Assembly: GCA_000708835.1 (NCBI GenBank)
Contig: DF237105.1
Span: 1 to 64,000, forward strand
Origin: Klebsormidium nitens
Lineage: Eukaryota; Streptophyta; Klebsormidiophyceae; Klebsormidiales; Klebsormidiaceae
Direction: 5' to 3'
DNA: 64,000 nt
This document shows positions 57,211-64,000 of the stretch, piece by piece. Made by a program: the position numbers and the translations under genes. The notes beneath the pieces are model-generated. The model had not been told where the DNA came from. It did not search any database and was given only the letters and a program-made list of their open reading frames with translations. Within the stretch, counting starts at the first letter, position 1; every line of letters starts with the position of its first letter.

Positions 57211-60200
57211 CATCTGAGCTGGACATAGTCCTGGTCAATTGATAGGACTTTGAATGTAATATGTTCAGACTTTAGTCGCTTATTTGTACTGAATTGAGGC
57301 ATCTGACGGACCTGAGCTGGAATGGATCAAAGAGTGAGTAACGACCAAAAAACGCAGCTCATAATCTGACAGAATGTTTACTTGCATCAATCTGGCGTGA
57401 TAAAGCAAATGGGTTGGTTGTGAATTCTGTGAATGCCTAAGTGTCAAATGCAGGAGTATAAAACTACATTTACAACACACAGGGATCTGTGCCAACAAAG
57501 TAGTCAGATAGACGGAATCCACGATGACTTCCACAGCTTACCTGATCCTCAGCGCCGCCTCTATTTTGCTCCCGCAATCTCCGTTGTCGACACCCCATCC
57601 AAGGCAAGCTACTCATGTCTTCGATGGCCATGACAACAGAAAACTAATGTTTCTTCAGCATACTCCTTGCTTGCCGCCTCTTCAACAAGATAAAACAAAA
57701 TGCTCAGTATTGAGTGTTCTGAGTTGTCTGTGTCAAGGCCTCATATCGGAGACCAAGTTAAATAGCCCGAGTGCTTGCAGTCTGCTGTGGAGGCCGTCAT
57801 ACATACACTCACATTAGGTGTGCTGACCGGGACGGTAACGTTTGTGCCCCAAGAAATGGCGGGACTGAGGAATCTGACCGCCACGTACTACATTAGCACG
57901 CGTGTCAGTCAGTATTGTGAGTCAGCAAGTGACCACGTGATAAACAGGACATCTGGCAGTCACATGCTCCGTTGAGAAAACCCTGTTGGACCTGGGAGCT
58001 CAACAAACCCTGTTGGACCTGGGAGCTCAACAAACCCTGTTGGACCCGGGAGCTCAACAAACCCTGTTGGACCCGGGAGCTCTACAAACCCCGTTGGACC
58101 CGGGAGCTCAACAAACCCTGTTGGACCTGGGGCGCTCAAACCTTTACCTTGCCCCGAAAAGGTGATTGCTAGCTGGTCTTGGACTTCAGGTTTCCACGTA
58201 CACCAGTCAAACTGAGATGTCAAAATAAGGCACTGCTAGTTGGACTTGGGCATGAGGTTCCCCAAGTCATTGGTATGTACCGGGGGGACTCGCGCAGAAT
58301 GCCCAGCATTGAGCAGGAACTTTTCCGAGTGAATCTAGGGCACGTTCAGTGGTCCCGGTCTCTGTTCGGTATGCCACGTGGCATGTGTGCTCCGGAAGTT
58401 CAGGGGTTCAGCTTGGGGTCAGTGCCCGGTGGGTCGAGTCGGGTTCGAGGTTCCGCCGTTTGCGGCGCGAGTCGAATTGTAGCGGGTTTGGATTTAACCG
58501 AGGTCTAACCTGGTCCGGATGTCGGTTCCCAAGTGTCTTCCGAGTCAAAATTTATCCTGGCGGGGGGGTCCATCGGACGGTGGAAAAATTTCCGGAGGCT
58601 TCCCCCGGGCCGTCAGATAACTACGATTTCACCAGTCCCTAATAGGTTTCCTGGTGTGGACGGGCATAGGACGGGAGCCACTGTCGAAAAGTCAGCTGTC
58701 GGTCCTGTCTGTCCAGTCTGGTGGCGCCGTACATTACAATAATATTTCATATTGCCTGGTGTGGACGGGCATAGGACGGGAGCCAATACCTATGAGAAGT
58801 CCTGTCTGTCCTGTCTTGCTGTCTGGTGGCACCGTAAATGATGATTTTTCCGACTATCTTCAGTCGGCATCAGTGGCCGGCATCTTTGAGCCTTCTAGAA
58901 CTTACATCTGTTGGTGCGAGTCAGGTTCCGAAAATTTCTCGCACCCTTTTCCGAAAAATCTCTAAAGTGGCCCGAAATGATCTCTTCCGGAAATTCTATG
59001 GTTCTACGGTCTACCACTGCATTTTCGGCAAGGTGCTGAGCTTGGCAATTAGCGAGGTGGGTGGCATTGGCGACTGTTGGCACACCAATGCCAATGGTGC
59101 CGAGCTGGTGTTGGCGCACCATGGCGGTCAATGGCAGCCTTCCCGAAGGCCTGCATGACTGCCACGTAGTATTCATTCCAGCCGGCCCCAGCTGGAGAAC
59201 TTTCCAGAGACAGGTTCCAAGCTGGCGGCCACCTGCACCCTTCCAGGTTCTTCTCTGGTTGGCATGTTCCTGCACACGAGCTGGTCCTAGACTGCTGGAG
59301 CTCAAAACAAGAGCAGAAAGTGAAATCCAAAATAGTTGTCAACCTGAGGCAGAAACGAAGGTGAGTTCTCTGCGACTACTTGCTGTGGGATTGTTAGGTG
59401 AATTCAGAGCTTGGAAGGAGGTCCTTTTGTTGCTGGACAACTTGATCAGTAGAAAGTCATAGAGCACACCATCATGCAAGCTTAGGTGGGAGCGCTTGGA
59501 AATAAAAGGTGTCAATTCATTGGGGCTGCTTTTTAGGAGATGCGTTTCAGAAGCAAACGCACCAAGGTGCTTGCTCGAAGGGTCAACACTACTTCGACGC
59601 AGGGTCAGCGTGGGTTCAGTGTTGGGTGGGCGCTGGTTAGGTGCTGAATTAGCGTGGTTGGAATGTTAATCAGGTGCTGATTTGCCGAGCGCTGGTCAGA
59701 ATTGGTTAGGTGCTCGGTCAGCGCCCGGTCAGTGCTGGTTGAGTGCTGGTTAGGCGCTTGGGTTTGTTTCAGAGGGGGTGTGCGTCTAGGGACTTGACTG
59801 GCTGGGGCACGAGTGGGCTTTAGCGTGCGTTGCACTTGGTCGGAAGGTCAAGGAGAAACGCTGGAACTGATCCGTTTTTTGTGCCCTTTGCAGCTGCCAG
59901 TGCACGAGGGGCTCGGCGCTGCGAGGCTGAGCAAAAGAAGGCCGCATCACTTCCTGGGGAGAGCTGCGTTGCTGTCAGGCACGCGCTGTTCATTTGCCCA
60001 GGGAAGCGCTGCTCGGTCAATGAGACAGTGACTGGTGAGTACAGTGGCTTTCGCTTTGCCAGAGTTAGAGCGTGTGGTCCATCTCAAGTGCATCGAGCCT
60101 GGCATAGGCACTGATTGAAGAAGCACACTCTAAGAAGCTTGCTGAATATTAGTGAGCTGACCTTGCCATAGGGCAGGCTTGAACGACCTGCCCTCTTTTT

Positions 60201-60547
60201 CAGCTGGCTGGTTCTGACCATCTGTTGGGCTGGTCCGGACTTGCTGACCAGTAGGCTTATACTGTGGGGGTGATTTTCAAACCCCGTCGCTGTGCTGACT
60301 AGGCCCCATCTTTGGGTCAGCTGTTGAGCTTGAGGAAGGGCCAAGCTGTTTGGGGGCTATTACAGCTGCCGCTGCGCTAACTTCTCTGATGCTTGGGGAA
60401 GCGGGGTGGTTTTGCTGAATCAGGGCCCGCTGTCGGGCTAATGTTGTAACCATTGTCGATCGGGTTCACGATTCACTGGGGTTGATTGTGGGATTGCGCG
60501 TGGGCTCTTGTCCAAAAGGGGGGAATCAGATCGAACACTCACTGTCT
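57211..60547. other. No supported gene; repeats
   Basis: Exon-like segments occur (e.g. 59121-59360 ending GAAACGAAG|GTGAGT, and 59895-60032 ending TGACTG|GTGAGT) but do not chain by phase into the gene starting at 60548. A 31-bp direct repeat (GTGTGGACGGGCATAGGACG core) occurs at about 58651 and 58758. Confidence 0.35.
57978..58137. repeat. 27-bp tandem repeat, six units
   Basis: The unit is ACAAACCCTGTTGGACCTGG plus GAGCTCA, with few changes between copies. On the minus strand it reads PGPTGFVEL repeats, but there is no start, splice site or flanking coding sequence to show that it is translated. Confidence 0.85.
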
Positions 60548-63195
60548 ATGGTCGAACAATTTGTGCATGTTTATGGTGATGCCGATGCGTACCTGTCTCG
60601 ATCTGTGTCCGACGCTGTGCAGGCCATGGATAAGACGGATTCTCATGGTGGCCGTGGGCCTGAGGACAGCTCTCAAAGTTCCCTCATGTTGCACAAAGGG
60701 CTGCAGGTGAGACATCCAGTGTGATTGGTGTCGCAGACCCTGTCCGAGCGTCTGAGCTTTTGTCACAACGTTTGAGACCAAAGCTCCTTGATGACGTCAG
60801 CAGCCATCCCGGATAGAATCCTTTGTAGTTGTTGGCGGGGACCTTGTCCGAGCGTCCGAGTTCTTATCACAGCTTTTCAGGCAGGAGCTCCTGGATGACG
60901 TCAGCAGCCATTCCGGATACGATCCTTTGTAGTTGATGGCGCAGACTCTGTCCGAGCGTCCGAGTTCTTGTCACAGCTTTTCGAAGGGGATCTCCTGGAT
61001 GACGTCAGCAGCCATCCTGAATGCCGTCCCCAGTAGTTGAAGTCTGTCTGAGCGTCCCAGTTCTTATCGCCATTTTTTCAGGTTGGAGCTCCAACCAGGT
61101 GGATTCATGGGCGCACTCAGTCCGAGATGGCAATCCTGCTTACATATCCGGGGCTAACCTGCTTCCGTGTCAAGTACAAGATTAGCCTCTTGATACATCA
61201 CTAATCGAAGAATCTTCTGCGAGCAGGCACACTTGGAGCCCAGCGCGGACGGGAGAACTCTGATAAGAAGTCTGAAAGCTCGGGACTTGTTGTGGTTTAG
61301 TAATTCAGTTTGAGAGTTTGCAATGGTCAGCAGATAAATTAACCCACTGCCGTCGCCTTCCTCCTGACGTACCTACCCGATGCAACTCATCGGTCGAAAT
61401 CGGTGCCTGACCCACCTCACCTGGCAGCTTGAAGCATCTGTATCAAGCGGCTGAGAGCCTCTTTCCTTAGCCAACAATCACGTTGAAGGTTCTTTGTTTG
61501 CAGGCCCAGGAGATCCGCCAGCCGCGCAGACCTGCTCTACATGGCCTCATCGACCCTAGCCACTTCCGCGACTTCCAACGCAGGCTGAGAGAGGAAGTGG
61601 AAGCTTCGCAGCAGCTTAAAGCAGCCACCAACGACTCGCAGGTTAGTGTAAAAGGCACCCATTATTAGCAATCCGGCTTGTCATGATAGTTGCTGACGTC
61701 ACGAGGCAGGCCCAAGCGCAGAAGGTGGGTTGAAATCTTGGACACTCGGACGAGGGCCTCTCCACAGTTGCAGCGCATCTTGTTAAAGCAGTAATTTAAG
61801 CCCTCAATTGCCCACCGCACCAAGCACCGCCAGGGAAGAGATCGGCTTGCAATCCTGGGTCGCTGCCAGGCAGATGCGCCTCGAAAGCTCGCCCTCGAGG
61901 TCCTCGCATTCCTGGTCATCATTCAGAATCTCCTTGAAGAAATCTACCAGACCGTGCCCTGACCAGCGCAAGAACCCCCCCCAGAACAGCGACGGCTAGG
62001 ATAAAACCCCAGATCTTCGCATGCGCCCTTGCACCAGAGTTCTGCAATCGCAGAAGCTGCCGCTTTTTGGAACTTGGCTGCCACCGCTAGAGTCTCTCGA
62101 TCAGTTTTGAGGTTCGAGCTTAAAACACATTTTCATCTTGCTCGTCATTCGACCCAATCGTGCACCACTTGTTGTACCATTCCATCGATTGAAGCTGCCA
62201 TCTCCCTGTGCGCTTTGCTCCTAAGCTGATAACCCTCTCATTGCCTTGTAGGACCCCGGCCCTTCCAGCGACCCGCACCCCGCCGGCGCTCACCATCCAG
62301 CAGCGGAACAGAGATTCCGCCGGAAGAGGGCGGAGTCGAGCAGGGAGAATTCTCCGACGCCCGTGGGTACTGGGATGTGGGCCCCAAGCCCGGACCTATC
62401 AGTGAGTCGCAATTGGCACATGTTGTGACACTTGGGGAGAGCTTCTGGCTTCGATTGTGCGCGTCCAATTTGCACAGATAGCCGCACCTCAAGGGAATAG
62501 CCGGTGGTCTGAGCACCGGTAGTGCCAAGTTGTTCGTATCTTGGCTTGCCATGATGTTGCTGACGTCAAGAATCAGGCCCCAATCCAGAAGGCACGTCAG
62601 AAACTCGGACATTCGGACAGAAGTGTTGGCAGAGTGTTCCCCAGCCCATTTTGCCATTTTGCCACTGCTGACATCATGAAGCAGGCTTGATGTGAAAGAC
62701 CTATCCAAAACACCCGGATCGACGGGGCACGCTCTGTCTGAAAGTCCGATTTCTAGACACACCTTTCTGTCGTGAGATTGTTGATGACGTCAGGAGACAT
62801 GCCCTGACAGGAACTCGCTGCATATGTTTCCGGGGGTGGACCCTGTCCAAAGTGTCCAACTTTTGGTCACCACCATTTCAACATGAACATTTCTCGATGA
62901 TGTCAGCAACACTTGCTCAAGCAGTCTGATATCGTGATGTTGCACGAGCACTTGCCGGTCCACCTGCCAACATTGGGGGCTTTCTTGTGACCTCCGCCTG
63001 GATTTTCCGCCTGTATGGCGGAGTTTCAATGATACCTTTGCTTACGTGCAGGAGAAAGGCAACTCAGAGGGCAGCCCCCCGAGCCCTACAGAGAAGATGA
63101 CAAGCAGCTTCCCTGTCAAGGGGTCGGGCGGCGCCCCTGGCGAATCCATGGACGTTGACGGTCGGCCACAGCCATCGAGCGCACATCACAGCCAG
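60548..63195 (+). CDS. 5' part of an unrecognised, Pro/Ser-rich protein gene
   Basis: Four phase-0 exons chain cleanly: 60548-60706, 61504-61641, 62252-62401 and 63052-63195, each with a good acceptor (GCAG/GTAG) and donor (CAG|GTGAGA, CAG|GTTAGT, TCA|GTGAGT, CAG|GTGCCT). They give 197 codons without a stop. The reading includes MVEQFVHVYGDADAYLSRSV, RDFQRRLREEVEASQQLKA (probable coiled coil) and a disordered, basic-acidic tail (RFRRKRAESSRE, MDVDGRPQPSSAHH) of nuclear appearance. No domain is recognised. The gene continues beyond 63195 and probably beyond the window. The initiator ATG at 60548 is a guess; an upstream exon is possible. Confidence 0.5.
60785..61100. repeat. Tandem repeat, about 108-112 bp, with TGACGTCA-like core (3 units)
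   Basis: Units near 60790, 60895 and 61000 each contain GATGACGTCAGCAGCCAT followed about 50 bp later by TGTCCGAGCGTCCGAGTTCT. It lies in intron 1 of the 60548 gene. Confidence 0.8.
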
Positions 63196-63594
63196 GTGCC
63201 TCTAGCGAGTGCATGCGGTTGCTTGAGAGAACCAAGCAAGCGGACACATTTGCATACACCCCCAGAAGACTTCTAGAATCAGGTTGTATGTGTATATGTG
63301 CGTCAACCTCTTGGGGTTCTCGCCAAGAATTCAGCGCTGCTTATCATCAACGAAGATGTTCTGGTTGCTGTAAAAGTAAGCGACTCCAGCGACTGTCAAC
63401 GGAAGCTTCAAGGATGGCAACCGCGCTCGTATAGTATGTCAATTTGGGGCCTATGTCAGTTTGGGACGCTCAAGATCAGGGTTCAGTCCATCAATGGGTA
63501 TCGTTCTTTCTGCAGATTTCGGGTCGAGAAATCTGATACTGACATCACAATTTCAGCGGCTCATGACTGAGAAAACGTGATGAACTTCTAGGGA

Positions 63595-63900
63595 TGGGTG
63601 CTGACGTCATCAGACAAGTTCGTTCCCAAAGGGTGTGCCACAATCTCGGACACTAGGACACGGCCCACACCCACAGTTGCAGCTGTTTTCTCTCCGGGAG
63701 GGGTGCTGACGTCAACAGAGTAGCTGGTTCCAAAAGTTGTGCCACAATCTCGGACACTCGGACACGGGTCCACGCCCTCAGTTGCAGGCGCTTTCTCTTT
63801 GGGATGGATACTGGCGTCAACAGAGAAGCTCATTCCCAAAAGGTGTGCCACAATTTGAGACACTCGGACATGATCTGCACCCTCAACTGCAGCGCTTTCT
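63595..63900. repeat. Inverted-orientation relatives of the TGACGTCA repeat (3 units)
   Basis: Units of about 113 bp carry GCTGACGTCA, then CACAATCTCGGACAC and a CCCACAGTTGCAG-like segment. The CGGACACTCGGACA part is the reverse complement of the TGTCCGAGCGTCCGAG seen at 60.8-61.1 kb. Single degenerate members occur at about 61690, 62565 and 62785. Confidence 0.75.
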
Positions 63901-64000
63901 AACTGTAATGGAAGATGTGCCGCAACCTTGGATACTCGGGGCTGCCGAGGAGGGCCCAGGCGTTTTGCACCAGAGGAGGTTGAGGGGCCTGCCGAGGGAG

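Noticed and set aside
60785-61100. CRISPR-like array
   Set aside because: The whole unit repeats, with no spacer/repeat alternation.

Overview
The window is nuclear DNA from an intron-rich eukaryote. Coding segments are GC-rich exons bounded by GT-AG introns with clear pyrimidine tracts, and no bacterial operon logic is visible. A plant-type ORC3, a RING-CH E3 ligase, KDZ transposase and giant-virus-like gene relics together suggest a green or streptophyte alga, but the species is not proven. All exon models were assembled by hand from splice-site and reading-phase agreement, without transcripts or database searches.

Region 1 (about 0.2-24 kb) is dominated by ORC3. A complete 12-exon gene on the minus strand (9764 to 545, 961 codons) encodes origin recognition complex subunit 3, with an unusual insertion of tandem repeats carrying SPRR motifs. 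Two decayed plus-strand copies of ORC3 pieces lie downstream: the 3' half at 12.65-16.4 kb and exons 4-5 at 22.08-23.65 kb. They are in swapped order and carry frameshifts, and one carries an in-frame stop. Between them sit the 3' end of an unknown minus-strand gene (10.2-10.9 kb), a small secreted cysteine-containing protein (18.2-18.6 kb) and a 71-bp minisatellite (20.0-20.6 kb).

Region 2 (24-30.5 kb) is a mobile-element and virus-derived block: telomere-like and GGTCCGGC minisatellites, a KDZ-type transposase, two head-to-head broken MSV199-domain genes (one with a nuclease-like C-terminus) and a short BAH-like ORF.

Region 3 (30.6-38.8 kb) holds a roughly 10-exon plus-strand gene whose product ends in an RRM-like domain and a CxxC/CxxC zinc ribbon, with decayed copies of one exon in an intron. 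Region 4 (39-46.9 kb) is gene-poor, with a tRNA-like Pol III relic and a broken Sel1/TPR-repeat gene.

Region 5 (47-54.4 kb) has two good host genes back to back: a 4-exon minus-strand gene for a 489-residue probably nuclear protein, and a 5-exon plus-strand RING-CH/transmembrane E3 ligase gene. Region 6 (54.5-57.2 kb) clusters three more decayed virus or mobile-element genes: a Fanzor (eukaryotic TnpB-like RNA-guided nuclease) C-terminus, a D5-like helicase-primase exon and a GIY-YIG (T5orf172-like) gene. Region 7 (60.5 kb to the end) contains exons of a plus-strand gene running off the window, its introns filled with approximately 110-bp repeats centred on TGACGTCA.
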